Positions 54,399 to 62,833 of a stretch of 64,000 bases of DNA are shown here, piece by piece (position 1 is the first letter of the stretch; each line of letters starts with the position of its first letter). The stretch spans positions 1 through 64,000 of the forward strand of contig NZ_JAOEFX010000013.1 in NCBI RefSeq assembly GCF_025421775.1. The letters are read 5' to 3'. Source of the DNA: Paenarthrobacter aurescens. Lineage in GTDB: Bacteria; Actinomycetota; Actinomycetes; Actinomycetales; Micrococcaceae. The notes under the pieces were generated by a model. It did not search any database, had not been told where the DNA came from, and saw only the letters and a program-made list of their open reading frames with translations. Both the position numbers and the translations under genes were made by a program.

Positions 54399-56060
54399 AT
54401 GGCTAGCCGAGCGGGCACAGTTGCCCTTCCCCAGGACCTTGTTGACATCACAGCCCTGCTGGACGCGTATTTCGACGTAGCTCCGGACTTGGGCGATCCC
54501 GCGCAGCGCGTGGCGTTTGGAACGTCGGGACACCGCGGATCCAGCTTGAAGGCATCGTTCAACGAGCCGCATATCCTCGCGATCACGCAGGCAATCGTCG
54601 AATACCGCGGGCGCCAGGGCATCACCGGCCCACTGTTCATCGGCCGCGACACCCACGCACTGAGCGAACCCGCGCAGAACTCCGCGTTGGAGGTTCTTGC
54701 AGCCAACGGAGTCACTGTTCTGGTGGACGCGCGCCACGCCTACACTCCGACGCCGGCCCTGAGCCACGCAATCCTCAAGTACAACCGCGAAGCTGCGCCC
54801 GGCACGCCACAGGCCGATGGCATCGTGGTCACCCCCAGCCACAATCCGCCCGGCGATGGCGGCTTCAAATACAACCCTCCGCACGGCGGCCCTGCAGACA
54901 CTGATGCCACCGGCTGGATCGCCGACCGCGCCAACCAGCTCCTGGAAAACGGGCTCCGAGGCGTCAAGCGCATGCCGCTGAACGACGCACTGGCCGCCGA
55001 CACCACGGGCAAGTTCGACTTCCTCAGCAGCTACGTTGACGACCTCCCGACCGTGCTCAACCTTGACGCCATCCGTAACGCCGGTGTCCGAATCGGAGCC
55101 GACCCCATGGGCGGCGCTTCCGTGGACTACTGGGGCGAGATCGGCGAACGCCACCAGCTCAACCTCACCGTGGTGAACCCCACCGTTGATCCGCAGTGGG
55201 CCTTCATGACCCTCGACTGGGACGAGAAGATCCGCATGGATTGCTCCTCGCCGTCGGCCATGGCGTCCCTGATCCAGCGGATGGCCGCAGGTGCCGACGG
55301 CACTGCTGCTTATGACATCGCCACAGGGAACGACGCCGACGCGGATCGCCACGGCATTGTTACACCAGATGGTGGGCTGATGAACCCGAACCACTACCTC
55401 GCCGTCGCCATTGACTACCTGTACCGGAACCGCAGCGGCTGGAACCCGAACTCAGTGGTCGGCAAGACGTTGGTGTCTTCCTCCATCATCGACCGCGTTG
55501 CTGCCGGCCTGGGCCGCAAGCTGGTGGAGGTTCCCGTTGGTTTCAAATGGTTCGTGCCCGGCCTGCTGTCCGGCGAGGGCGCCTTCGGTGGCGAAGAATC
55601 TGCCGGCGCTTCCTTCAACAAGCTGGACGGCAGCGTGTGGACCACGGACAAGGACGGCATCCTGCTGGCGCTGCTGGCGTCCGAGATCACGGCCGTTACG
55701 GGTCAGTCTCCATCGCAGCTGTACAAGGGACTCACTGACCAGTTCGGCGCACCCGTTTACGCCCGCATCGACGCTGCCGCCACCCGCGAGCAGAAGTCCA
55801 AGTTGGGCAAGCTCTCCGCCGCCGACGTCACGGCTACCTCCTTGGCCGGCGAAGAGATCACGGCCAAGCTCACTGAGGCTCCGGGCAATGGCGCTTCGAT
55901 TGGTGGCCTGAAGGTTGTCACCGAAAATGCCTGGTTCGCAGCCCGCCCCTCCGGCACCGAGGACGTCTACAAGATCTATGCCGAGTCGTTCAAGGGCGCG
56001 GACCACTTGAAGCAGGTTCAAGAAGAAGCGAAGGCGTTGGTGGACGGGGTTATTGCCTAG
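54399..56060 (+). CDS. pgm: Phosphoglucomutase (alpha-D-glucose phosphate-specific)
   Basis: Interconverts glucose 1- and 6-phosphate, feeding sugar-nucleotide and glycogen synthesis. The 553-residue length fits. FGTSGHRGSS near residue 43, catalytic phosphoserine in TPSHNPPGDGGFKYNPP, metal-binding GNDADADRHG, sugar-binding GGEESAG, and phosphate-binding ARPSGTEDVYKIY at the end. I chose ATG at 54399 (MASRAGTV); an ATG four codons earlier is possible. Confidence 0.95.
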   Translation: MASRAGTVALPQDLVDITALLDAYFDVAPDLGDPAQRVAFGTSGHRGSSLKASFNEPHILAITQAIVEYRGRQGITGPLFIGRDTHALSEPAQNSALEVLAANGVTVLVDARHAYTPTPALSHAILKYNREAAPGTPQADGIVVTPSHNPPGDGGFKYNPPHGGPADTDATGWIADRANQLLENGLRGVKRMPLNDALAADTTGKFDFLSSYVDDLPTVLNLDAIRNAGVRIGADPMGGASVDYWGEIGERHQLNLTVVNPTVDPQWAFMTLDWDEKIRMDCSSPSAMASLIQRMAAGADGTAAYDIATGNDADADRHGIVTPDGGLMNPNHYLAVAIDYLYRNRSGWNPNSVVGKTLVSSSIIDRVAAGLGRKLVEVPVGFKWFVPGLLSGEGAFGGEESAGASFNKLDGSVWTTDKDGILLALLASEITAVTGQSPSQLYKGLTDQFGAPVYARIDAAATREQKSKLGKLSAADVTATSLAGEEITAKLTEAPGNGASIGGLKVVTENAWFAARPSGTEDVYKIYAESFKGADHLKQVQEEAKALVDGVIA

Positions 56061-56571
56061 GCCCCTCAAGGCTCTGGGCGTCCTGCGTCCAGAGCTTGAG
56101 GATCCGGCGGATGGTGTGGTCGCCTTCGGGGGCCATGTCCACAAGCGCCACTTGATCAAGCACGACGACGTCTCCGGACTTGGGGCGCTTGCCGTCGTGA
56201 TGCGAGATATGCGGCCGGTAGCGTTCCAGGATGTAGTTCGGCGTAGCGATCCTCCCGCCGATGCTGCTCACGGCATCCACCATCTCTTCGTGCAGTCCCT
56301 GCAGCAGTGGGTTGTGGTGGATCAAGCTCACCGGGATGGACCCCATATGCCCAAAGCCCGCCTCTTCACCCACGGTCAGCCTGGTTCCGAGGGCTCCCCT
56401 GACTGGCGCTGCCGCCAAGTCCGCCAGAACATCGGCGACGTCGGCACTTACCTCATTGCCGACGTCGAACCTTAACAGGGTGATGTGAAGAGGCCAGTCG
56501 CTGCGCGGAAAAACCAGCCCCGGCTGCACGGGCTCCGTGAACGCCACCCAAATGAGATTCCGCATGGGCAT
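56050..56571 (-). CDS. 2'-5' RNA ligase/2H phosphoesterase-like protein
   Basis: A 173-residue protein with both catalytic motifs of the 2H superfamily, HITLLRF near residue 30 and the HxS motif in YRPHISHHDGK near residue 120. Members act on cyclic phosphates or tRNA ends; the true substrate is unknown. I took the ATG at 56571 (MPMRNLIW); a GTG at 56628 would add 19 residues but has its ribosome site too close. Tail overlaps pgm by 11 bp. Confidence 0.8.
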   Translation of the reverse strand: MPMRNLIWVAFTEPVQPGLVFPRSDWPLHITLLRFDVGNEVSADVADVLADLAAAPVRGALGTRLTVGEEAGFGHMGSIPVSLIHHNPLLQGLHEEMVDAVSSIGGRIATPNYILERYRPHISHHDGKRPKSGDVVVLDQVALVDMAPEGDHTIRRILKLWTQDAQSLEGPRQ

Positions 56572-56674
56572 AGTTTGCCACTCGGCACGCGGAAGGTGAG
56601 CGAGGATCAGCCGGAAACCCTCACTCACCTCCGGCTAGAGTCGACCCAAGCGCGAATCAACATCTGGGGGAACG

Positions 56675-56821
56675 ATGAGGCTTGAAGGTTGGCACGTACT
56701 GGTATTTCTCGCCTTGCTGGTAGCAGTGGTTGTGGTGATCGCAGTAGTCCTGTTGGTTGGCCTGCTGCTACGGAACACGGGCAAAAAGGACAACGGCCAG
56801 GGCCCTGGGACATTCAGGTGA
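56675..56821 (+). CDS. 48-residue single-pass membrane protein
   Basis: A short open frame translating to MRLEGWHVLVF, one long hydrophobic helix of about 25 residues, then RNTGKKDNGQGPGTFR. GGGGGAA sits five bases before the ATG. The N-terminus MRLEGWH and positively charged tail suggest a type I-like small membrane protein. It stands alone between a minus-strand gene and a hairpin terminator. Family not recognised; coding status is inferred from the ribosome site and clear membrane helix. Confidence 0.65.
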   Translation: MRLEGWHVLVFLALLVAVVVVIAVVLLVGLLLRNTGKKDNGQGPGTFR

Positions 56822-56830
56822 CGCGGACCG

Positions 56831-56870
56831 TCTCTCACCCAATGGCCGTTAAACGCCGATGCTCTCTCAC
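56831..56870 (-). repeat. Dispersed copy of the GTGAGAGAGC-N17-ATTGGGTGAGAGA element
   Basis: On the minus strand GTGAGAGAGC (56870-56861), 17 bases, then ATTGGGTGAGAGA (56843-56831). The tandem units at 467-604 have the same two blocks with a spacer of the same length, though the spacer sequence differs. The left block doubles as one arm of the terminator at 56854. Confidence 0.75.
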
Positions 56871-56892
56871 TTTCCGTAAGAGAGCATCGGCG
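56854..56892. terminator. Perfect 14-bp hairpin between convergent genes
   Basis: CGCCGATGCTCTCT (56854-56867) pairs exactly with AGAGAGCATCGGCG (56879-56892), loop of 11. It lies between the small plus-strand membrane protein and the minus-strand reductase, so it can end both transcripts. No T run on either side. Confidence 0.75.
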
Positions 56893-56906
56893 AACAGCGG
56901 CAAAAG

Positions 56907-57512
56907 TTAGACGGTGCGAACAACGTCGTCGTAAGCGAACTTCGGCTTTGCTTCGCCCCAGGCGTCCGGGCCGGGCTGACCAATGTTGACCACGAGGAAG
57001 CTCTTCTGGTCTCCGGCCGGGAAGAACTCGGCGTCGATGGCGGAGAAGTCAGCGCCGGTCATCGGGCCAGCGGCGAAACCGAGGGAGCGCACGGCCAGGA
57101 TGAAGTAGCCGGCCTGCAAATGAGCGTTGTTGTTGCCCGTAGCAGCGGCGAAAGCGGGATCGGCGTCGTACATTGCCTTGGGCGCGCCGTAGGCGGGCAG
57201 GAACTTGTCCCACTGCCCCTGCCAGTCGGTGTCGTACGACAGGATGGCGACCAGCGGGGCCGACGCGGTCTTGGCCTTGTTGCCGTTGGAGAGGGTGTCC
57301 ACCAGCTTGGCGCGGGCTTCATCCGAACGGACGTAAGTCACGCGGAGAGGCTGGGAGTTGAAGGCGGTTGGGCCGAACTTGGTGAGCTCGTAGATGGCGC
57401 GGGCCTGTTCGTCGGTGACCTCACCGGCGAAGCTGTTGGCGGTGCGGGCTTCGGCAAAAATGGCGTCGACTGCTGCGGCGTCAATGACTGCTTCTTCGTG
57501 GGCGATCGTCAT
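56907..57512 (-). CDS. Malonic semialdehyde reductase-type nitroreductase family protein
   Basis: A 201-residue flavin-type oxidoreductase of the RutE/HadB group, with FGPTAFNSQPLRVTYVRS and ALRSLGFAAGPMTG-like motif (AVRSLGFAAGPMTGAD) and an FMN-binding C-terminus. In pyrimidine breakdown RutE reduces malonic semialdehyde. GAAAGG precedes the ATG. It is divergent from the uracil/xanthine permease, which supports a link to pyrimidine use, but no other rut genes are present. Confidence 0.82.
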   Translation of the reverse strand: MTIAHEEAVIDAAAVDAIFAEARTANSFAGEVTDEQARAIYELTKFGPTAFNSQPLRVTYVRSDEARAKLVDTLSNGNKAKTASAPLVAILSYDTDWQGQWDKFLPAYGAPKAMYDADPAFAAATGNNNAHLQAGYFILAVRSLGFAAGPMTGADFSAIDAEFFPAGDQKSFLVVNIGQPGPDAWGEAKPKFAYDDVVRTV

Positions 57513-57767
57513 TCATGAACCTTTCGCTGGGCCTGGCCTTGTGAGCGGCCGGGCACTTCTGCTTTCCATGGTTGCAACTTCAACTTCCGTTGTCCTCTTC
57601 CCGTGACGGCCCGTGACGTTAGGCACAGTGCGTGACCTCACGTGTCGTTTCTTTGAGTTGTGAGGCCTGTTGTGCGCGCTCCCGAGCGCGCGAGGCGCGT
57701 AGAGCGGGCCCCACAATGGCGGTAATGTTGCACCGAATCCCAACACTCTTCTGAGGAAGGCCCCGCC

Positions 57768-59123
57768 ATGAGCATGCTCGGCATGAAATGGAAGCTCCAC
57801 GGCAACGGCAAGTCCGTCCGGCCCGGCCACGTGGTGGCACCCGACGAGCGGCTCGCCTGGCCCCTGACCATCGGCATCGGCATGCAGCACGTGGTGGCCA
57901 TGTTCGGCGCGACCTTCCTGGTCCCCATCATCACGGGCATGCCGCCAGCCACCACCCTCTTCTTCTCCGGCATAGGCACCCTGCTGTTCCTGGTGATCAC
58001 CAAGGGCCGCGTGCCCAGCTATCTGGGTTCAAGCTTCGCGTTCATCGCCCCGATCATGGCGTCCCAGCAGCAGTACGGCGTCGGTGGCGCTTTGGGCGGC
58101 GTCGTACTTGCCGGCGTCGTACTGGCGCTTATTGGTGCGGTGGTCCAGAAGTTCGGCGCCGAGTGGATCAACCGCCTCATGCCGCCGATCGTCACCGGCG
58201 CAATTGTGGCTCTGATCGGCTTAAACCTCGCACCGGCGGCCAAGGCGAATTTCGACCTCGCACCGGTTACCGCACTGATCACGTTGGTCACGATCATCCT
58301 GGTTTCTGTTCTGTTCCGTGGAATCCTGGGCCGCTTGAGCATCCTGGTGGGCGTGGTTGTGGGCTACCTCGTGGCGATGATGCGTGGCGAGGTTTCCTAC
58401 GAAAAGATGGACGCCGCTGCGTGGGTTGGCCTGCCTTTCTTCCAGACGCCCGAGTTCCACATCGGCGTGGTCGGTTTGTTTGTTCCGGTGGTGCTGGTGC
58501 TGGTGGCTGAGAACGTGGGGCACGTGAAGTCCGTGGCTGCGATGACGGGCCAGAACCTCGACGGCGTCTCCGGCCGCGCGCTGATGGCCGACGGCGCGGC
58601 GACGGTTCTTGCCGGGTTCGGCGGAGGTTCCGGTACGACGACGTACGCGGAGAACATCGGCGTCATGGCCGCCACCAAGGTCTACTCGACGGCGGCCTAC
58701 TGGGTGGCCGGCGTCTTCGCCATCCTGCTGAGCTTCTCCCCGAAATTCGGCGAACTGATCGCGACCGTGCCGGCTGGTGTGCTGGGCGGTGCTGCGACCA
58801 TGCTGTACGGCATGATCGGCGTGCTCGGCGTCAAGATCTGGGTGCAGAACAAGGTCAACTTCTCCAACCCGATCAACCTGACGACCGCTGCTGTGGCTCT
58901 GATCATCGGCATTGCTGACTACACCTGGACCATTGGCGAGCTGAAGTTCACCGGCATTGCCCTTGGTTCCGCTGCTGCCCTGGTGATCTACCACGGCATG
59001 AAGGGCTTGGCTCACTGGCGCGGGACCGTCGCTGAGCCGGAAACTGAGACGGCGGGGCTGCCACCTGCGGTGAAGTCGGCGATGAACGCTGCCGCTAAGC
59101 GGGGCGGGAAGAAGGGGAAGTAG
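57768..59123 (+). CDS. NCS2 uracil/xanthine permease
   Basis: A 451-residue inner-membrane nucleobase symporter with about 14 helices. Marks of the UraA branch: MQHVVAMFGATFLVP, GSSFAFIAPIMA, LVAENVGHVKSVAAMTG and GGSGTTTYAENIGVMA, which hold the substrate-binding Glu and Asn/Glu residues. GAGGAAGG precedes the ATG. The 255-bp gap to the divergent reductase could hold two promoters. Uracil is the likely substrate. Confidence 0.92.
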   Translation: MSMLGMKWKLHGNGKSVRPGHVVAPDERLAWPLTIGIGMQHVVAMFGATFLVPIITGMPPATTLFFSGIGTLLFLVITKGRVPSYLGSSFAFIAPIMASQQQYGVGGALGGVVLAGVVLALIGAVVQKFGAEWINRLMPPIVTGAIVALIGLNLAPAAKANFDLAPVTALITLVTIILVSVLFRGILGRLSILVGVVVGYLVAMMRGEVSYEKMDAAAWVGLPFFQTPEFHIGVVGLFVPVVLVLVAENVGHVKSVAAMTGQNLDGVSGRALMADGAATVLAGFGGGSGTTTYAENIGVMAATKVYSTAAYWVAGVFAILLSFSPKFGELIATVPAGVLGGAATMLYGMIGVLGVKIWVQNKVNFSNPINLTTAAVALIIGIADYTWTIGELKFTGIALGSAAALVIYHGMKGLAHWRGTVAEPETETAGLPPAVKSAMNAAAKRGGKKGK

Positions 59124-59524
59124 GGGTACGGCCCATCACCGACGCCGAGCGGCAAGTACTCGACCTGCCTCTTTCCGTCTATTGCTGCCGGGTGAGGCCC
59201 TCGTTTGACCCCATGATGAGGAAGATCCTCGGGCTTCTCTCGGGAAGGAAGGCCTGGGATTCGGGGCAACGACGCGCAAGGGATGGGCTGAAACCTACAA
59301 CGCCAACGGGGAGTTGGTCTCGCGGGTTATACCTCTACGTCGTCCGCCTAGCAGCGGCGTACAGGTTAGGGCCGGAGGGTGGTAGAAGCCACTCCATGAC
59401 CTGCAGGTGACCTCCCCGCCCACCGGCGACGATCACGGAGGAAATGCTCAACGTGTCCATGGTTGGATCGCTGACCGAGGGAGTTTAGGTTGGTTGGTTG
59501 TCATCACGTCAGCCTGAGTCACAG
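59124..59524. other. 401-bp gene-free gap with a possible coding remnant
   Basis: No complete gene is seen. On the plus strand 59209-59385 is open without a start codon and reads GFGATTRKGWAETYNANGELV in part, which looks protein-like and could be the end of a lost gene. The rest shows no hairpin, repeat or promoter I can support. Confidence 0.4.
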
Positions 59525-59899
59525 CTACATGTATCTGGTTTCAGCAGCCGACACTAACTTCGAAGCCCACTCGATGCACTTAGCCGACTTAGCCCGCGTA
59601 AGGCTCGAAACGTTGTATCCAGCCTTCGTCTTCTCTCCAAGGAGGCGTGCCAGGATGGCACTGTCACCCCCAGCCTCCTTCAAGGTCTTCACGGCGTCCG
59701 CGTGGTTTTCAGACTTTGAGTGCCGGCCCAGCTCAAGCATGCAGAACGCATCGGAAGCAGCAATTCCTGCATGGACGGCCAGGGTTGCAATGACATCCGC
59801 ATAGGGCTCTTCGGCGTTGAGCGTGTTGATCGTTTCTGCCGCTTCGAGGAAGACTCTGGCATCTTCAAGCCTGGCATGCGCATCCGTGCGCGCTGTCAC
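59525..59899 (-). CDS. HEPN-domain protein, putative RNase toxin
   Basis: A 124-residue all-helical protein. The RX6H motif of HEPN RNases is seen as R59-HSKSEN-H66 (GRHSKSENHADAV). The start is GTG, sharing one base with the stop of the MNT gene (TAGTG), so both are translated from one message. In MNT-HEPN pairs the HEPN protein cleaves RNA and its partner neutralises it, in known cases by adding AMP. The classical RX4HXY of HepT is not present, so this is a related but different subtype. Confidence 0.8.
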   Translation of the reverse strand: MTARTDAHARLEDARVFLEAAETINTLNAEEPYADVIATLAVHAGIAASDAFCMLELGRHSKSENHADAVKTLKEAGGDSAILARLLGEKTKAGYNVSSLTRAKSAKCIEWASKLVSAAETRYM

Positions 59900-60510
59900 T
59901 AGGCTGCTTCCAAACCATGAAGGTGGCGCGAAAGCCAGCTACGGTCCCCGGCGACGTGATTTCCCTCGCTCGTGATGGAATCAAAAATTGGGGCGCTCCG
60001 AACTTCGGAAGCTTCGTAGATCATCGGCCGAACGTCGTTACCCGTGAGACTGTAAGCGTCGACGGCCAAGTCGCCGATTAATTCGTAGAGCTCGTCGCTG
60101 GCTCCGTCAGGGATGACGAATAGCAAGTCGATATCCGAGTCGCTGCGCATCTCCCGCCGGGCGGCTGAACCAAAGAGTGTTACCTGCAGGGGCTGCTCGG
60201 GCCAGTCGGATATTGCACGTATCAGGAATTCTATGAATCGTTCAGTCCCTCGAGACGCTTCGGCGACAACGGCGGCAAGCATATGGCGAGGGTTCAGAGC
60301 GTACTCGGTTCGGTTGCCGACCCGCAGTGCTATAACAATCCCGTTCGCCTCCAGGCGCTCCAAGCAACGCCGGGCACCTGAAACCGAGGCCTGAATCCCC
60401 CGCTCACGGATCAATTGGCCAGGCGTGGTCCGCCGACCATCCACCAACGCCATGAGGACATCGGCCTCAAGAGTCGGGCAGATCGCTCTCAACGGGTTGT
60501 GAAGTTGCAT
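59899..60510 (-). CDS. Winged-helix plus MNT nucleotidyltransferase antitoxin
   Basis: A 203-residue fusion. Residues 1-80 look like a winged-helix DNA-binding domain (QLIRERGIQASVSGARRCLERLEANGIV); from about residue 108 a minimal nucleotidyltransferase follows with GSX10DXD as FGSAARREMRSDSDID (Gly114-Ser115, Asp126, Asp128). GGGAGG precedes the ATG. An inverted repeat over its promoter suggests it represses its own operon. As partner of the downstream HEPN gene it is the probable antitoxin. Confidence 0.84.
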   Translation of the reverse strand: MQLHNPLRAICPTLEADVLMALVDGRRTTPGQLIRERGIQASVSGARRCLERLEANGIVIALRVGNRTEYALNPRHMLAAVVAEASRGTERFIEFLIRAISDWPEQPLQVTLFGSAARREMRSDSDIDLLFVIPDGASDELYELIGDLAVDAYSLTGNDVRPMIYEASEVRSAPIFDSITSEGNHVAGDRSWLSRHLHGLEAA

Positions 60511-60518
60511 GGAAGACC

Positions 60519-60550
60519 TCCCAATCGCTTCTTATTGTACGCGATTGGGA
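60519..60550 (-). promoter_or_regulatory. Inverted-repeat operator over the MNT-HEPN promoter
   Basis: TCCCAATCGC (60519-60528) and its exact complement GCGATTGGGA (60541-60550) flank 12 bases. On the minus strand those 12 bases contain TACAAT, a good -10 box. The site is 8-40 bp upstream of the MNT ATG, so a bound protein would block RNA polymerase. Confidence 0.7.
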
Positions 60551-60592
60551 ATCCTGGGGATGGGCGGCAATGACTCCGCCGCCTGGGCCCTG

Positions 60593-62023
60593 TTAGCTCC
60601 CGAACTTGGTGTCGAAACGGCTCATGAACGCGGCCATCGCATCACGGGCAACAGGGGCAAGCGGTCGATACGTCTTGGTGCCATTGGCCTCAGTCCACCC
60701 GGTGCTGATGCCGCTGCTCGCCAGCCAGGTGATCTGCTTATAGAACGGGTTATCCGTGGCAACATCCGTAAACGGCGACTTCGCAGGTGCAGTAAAAGCG
60801 GGCGAGCCGGCGAGTCGGTACATGAACGCGGCCATTGCATCACGGGCTACCGGCTCAAGCGGCCGGTACGTCTTGGTCCCATTGACCTCAGTCCAACCGG
60901 TACTGATGCCCTTACTGGCAAGCCACGTGATCTGCTTATAGAACGGGTTATCCGTGGCAACGTCCGCGAATGGCGACTTCGCGGGAGCGGTGAAGGCGGG
61001 CGAACCGGCCAAACGGTACATGAACGCGGCCATCGCATCACGGGCAACAGGGACCAGGGGTCGATATGTCCTGGCACCGTTGGCCTCGGTCCACCCTGTT
61101 GAAATGCCGCGAGACCCGAGCCAGTTAACTTCGGCAGTGAATTGGCCGCCGGAGATATCAGAGAAGATGGGACCCGGATTCTTGGCGAACGCGGTCAACT
61201 CGGTGAGCGAGCCCCTGAAGACGTTCTGGTCCCCCGGGAACACTCCGGACTCGGCGTGCTGCCACAGGGTGTAGTTTTTCCAACCGGCCGGCAGAGCACC
61301 GGGCGTCGATGCCCACCTTGCGATGTGGAGCGGGTGGTTCCCGAAGCCGTTGGCCTTACCCGTGCAGTCCTCCCACCAATTAGTGGTGGTGTAGATGGCT
61401 GGAAGGCGTCCGGTTCGGGACAGGATGGTGGTGGCGAAGTCGGAAATCCATGAAATCATCTGGCCCGGGGTCAGTCCATAGCAGGCGCCGTCGCCATAGG
61501 GGCTTTCCTCAAGGTCGAGCAAGGCAGGCAGCGTTTTCCCATCCGGCTTCCAGGCTGCACCGCTCTGGAGGAAGTAGTTGGCTTGCGCTGCACCGGACGA
61601 CGCGTTGGGGAGGGCGAAATGGTAGGCGCCGTGCAGCATGCCGGCTGAAGCAGCCCCCGAGTATTGGGCCTGGAAGTAGGGATTGCGGTAGGCGGTCCCC
61701 TCGCTGGCTTTGACGTACGCAAACTTGGCGCCGTTCGCTGCTGCCTTGGTCCAGTCCACCTCGCCTTGGTGGCTGCTGACATCCATTCCGCGCACGCCCG
61801 ACGGCACTGCTAAAGAGGATTCCGTGCCTTGGATGGAAAACAACTTCTGGTCCGCTCTTTCATGATCACGAAGTGTCGATCCCATGGCGTGGTCGTTCTG
61901 GGCTGAGGGCGATTCTTCGGACGCGGTGGCCGCCCCTGCCCCCGACGCGGCGAGCACCAAGGTGGCTAGCAGTACAGCCGAGGCTTTCAGGCGACTTGAG
62001 TAGCTGGACATGGAGAACTTCAT
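60593..62023 (-). CDS. Secreted GH25 lysozyme with three SLH-like repeats
   Basis: A 476-residue exported protein. A signal peptide (MKFSMSSYSSRLKASAVLLA...) ends near residue 35. A GH25 muramidase domain follows with GMDVSSHQGEVDW, the catalytic DxE in LLDLEES and YTTTNWWEDC. Residues 285-476 hold three repeats of about 66 residues (FADVATDNPFYKQITWLAS, GISTGWTE, YRPLEPVARDAMAAF), similar to surface-layer homology modules that bind cell-wall polymers. AAGGAA precedes the ATG. It probably cleaves peptidoglycan while attached to the wall. Confidence 0.9.
   Translation of the reverse strand: MKFSMSSYSSRLKASAVLLATLVLAASGAGAATASEESPSAQNDHAMGSTLRDHERADQKLFSIQGTESSLAVPSGVRGMDVSSHQGEVDWTKAAANGAKFAYVKASEGTAYRNPYFQAQYSGAASAGMLHGAYHFALPNASSGAAQANYFLQSGAAWKPDGKTLPALLDLEESPYGDGACYGLTPGQMISWISDFATTILSRTGRLPAIYTTTNWWEDCTGKANGFGNHPLHIARWASTPGALPAGWKNYTLWQHAESGVFPGDQNVFRGSLTELTAFAKNPGPIFSDISGGQFTAEVNWLGSRGISTGWTEANGARTYRPLVPVARDAMAAFMYRLAGSPAFTAPAKSPFADVATDNPFYKQITWLASKGISTGWTEVNGTKTYRPLEPVARDAMAAFMYRLAGSPAFTAPAKSPFTDVATDNPFYKQITWLASSGISTGWTEANGTKTYRPLAPVARDAMAAFMSRFDTKFGS
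60596..61171. repeat. 198-bp direct repeats encoding the SLH-like modules
   Basis: Three copies with a 198-bp period; the codon for the Arg of RDAMAAF lies at 61042, 60844 and 60646. The second and third are nearly identical at DNA level over most of their length, which suggests recent duplication or gene conversion. Confidence 0.8.
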
Positions 62024-62092
62024 TCGACGATTCCTTAGGAGTGCGGGAGGAACCGGCGCCCCCACGTCATGCAGCTCAGCCTACTATCCGGC

Positions 62093-62296
62093 TTAGGCCT
62101 CCCAGCGCAGCAGGTCGCCGGGTTGGCACTCGAGCACCTCGCACAACGCCTCCAGCGTCGTAAACCGAACCGCCTTCGCCCGCCCGTTCTTGAGCACAGC
62201 CAAGTTGGCCGGCGTGATCCCCACTCGCTCGGCAAGCACACCCACCGGCATCTTGCGCTTGGCCAGCATGACGTCGATGTCCACGATGATCGGCAT
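62093..62296 (-). CDS. Small XRE/Cro-type transcriptional regulator
   Basis: A 67-residue single-domain regulator of the YozG type: MLAKRKMPVGVLAERVGIT, NLAVLKNGRAKAVRFTTLE, CQPGDLL. Its ATG shares one base with the DUF2975 gene's stop (TGATG). Such regulators usually occur with DUF2975 membrane proteins and probably repress the pair. Confidence 0.9.
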   Translation of the reverse strand: MPIIVDIDVMLAKRKMPVGVLAERVGITPANLAVLKNGRAKAVRFTTLEALCEVLECQPGDLLRWEA

Positions 62297-62787
62297 CAGA
62301 TCACCTCGTCGAGCTCGGCCCGCAAGCCAGCAGCCTCAACGTCACGCGCAACGGCCTGGGCCAGCAGCGTACGCAAGATCAGCACCAGAAGAGCCACTCC
62401 CCCGATCATCAACGCAGCGCCGCAAATAAGCAGAACAACACCGGGCGCAATGTCGCCCGGAGCCAGCAGCGCCGCAATCGTAAACATCAGCAGTGCGGCC
62501 ACAGATACAGCCCCGAAGATGATGTCCACAAACCGGAAGGCCCCGTGGGAGAACACCGTCCCGCGGCGCACCATCGTCAGCAACCTCCACACGCAGACCG
62601 CAACTACCTGCATGCAGAGGATTCCCAGAACGATAATCACCAGCAGCGTAATCCGCGGACCGTCGGGCGCACCGGCCTCAACAAGGTCGGTGGAAAGCAG
62701 CGGCACCATCCACACCTGGACGAACAGCGAGCCTGTCAGCACCATCGCGATCACAACCCGCAATGCGAGGATCGTCAGCTTACCCAT
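62296..62787 (-). CDS. DUF2975 membrane protein
   Basis: A 163-residue protein with four membrane helices (LRVVIAMVLTGSLFVQ, LLVIIVLGILCMQVVAV, GAVSVAALLMFTIAALL, VVLLICGAALMIGGVALL) and a short charged tail. AAAGGAG precedes the ATG at 62787. Partner of the XRE-type regulator; role unknown. Confidence 0.84.
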   Translation of the reverse strand: MGKLTILALRVVIAMVLTGSLFVQVWMVPLLSTDLVEAGAPDGPRITLLVIIVLGILCMQVVAVCVWRLLTMVRRGTVFSHGAFRFVDIIFGAVSVAALLMFTIAALLAPGDIAPGVVLLICGAALMIGGVALLVLILRTLLAQAVARDVEAAGLRAELDEVI

Positions 62788-62820
62788 CGAAACTCCTTTA
62801 TCGAACAACAACCTGATTCT

Positions 62821-62833
62821 ATCGATATTCGAT
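62821..62833. promoter_or_regulatory. ATCGA-TAT-TCGAT palindrome, candidate operator
   Basis: A perfect 5+5 palindrome with 3-base centre, 34 bp upstream of the DUF2975 start. A second TATCGA half-site lies at about 62799. Both are in the likely promoter of the DUF2975-XRE operon, so the XRE protein could bind here. Confidence 0.4.
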
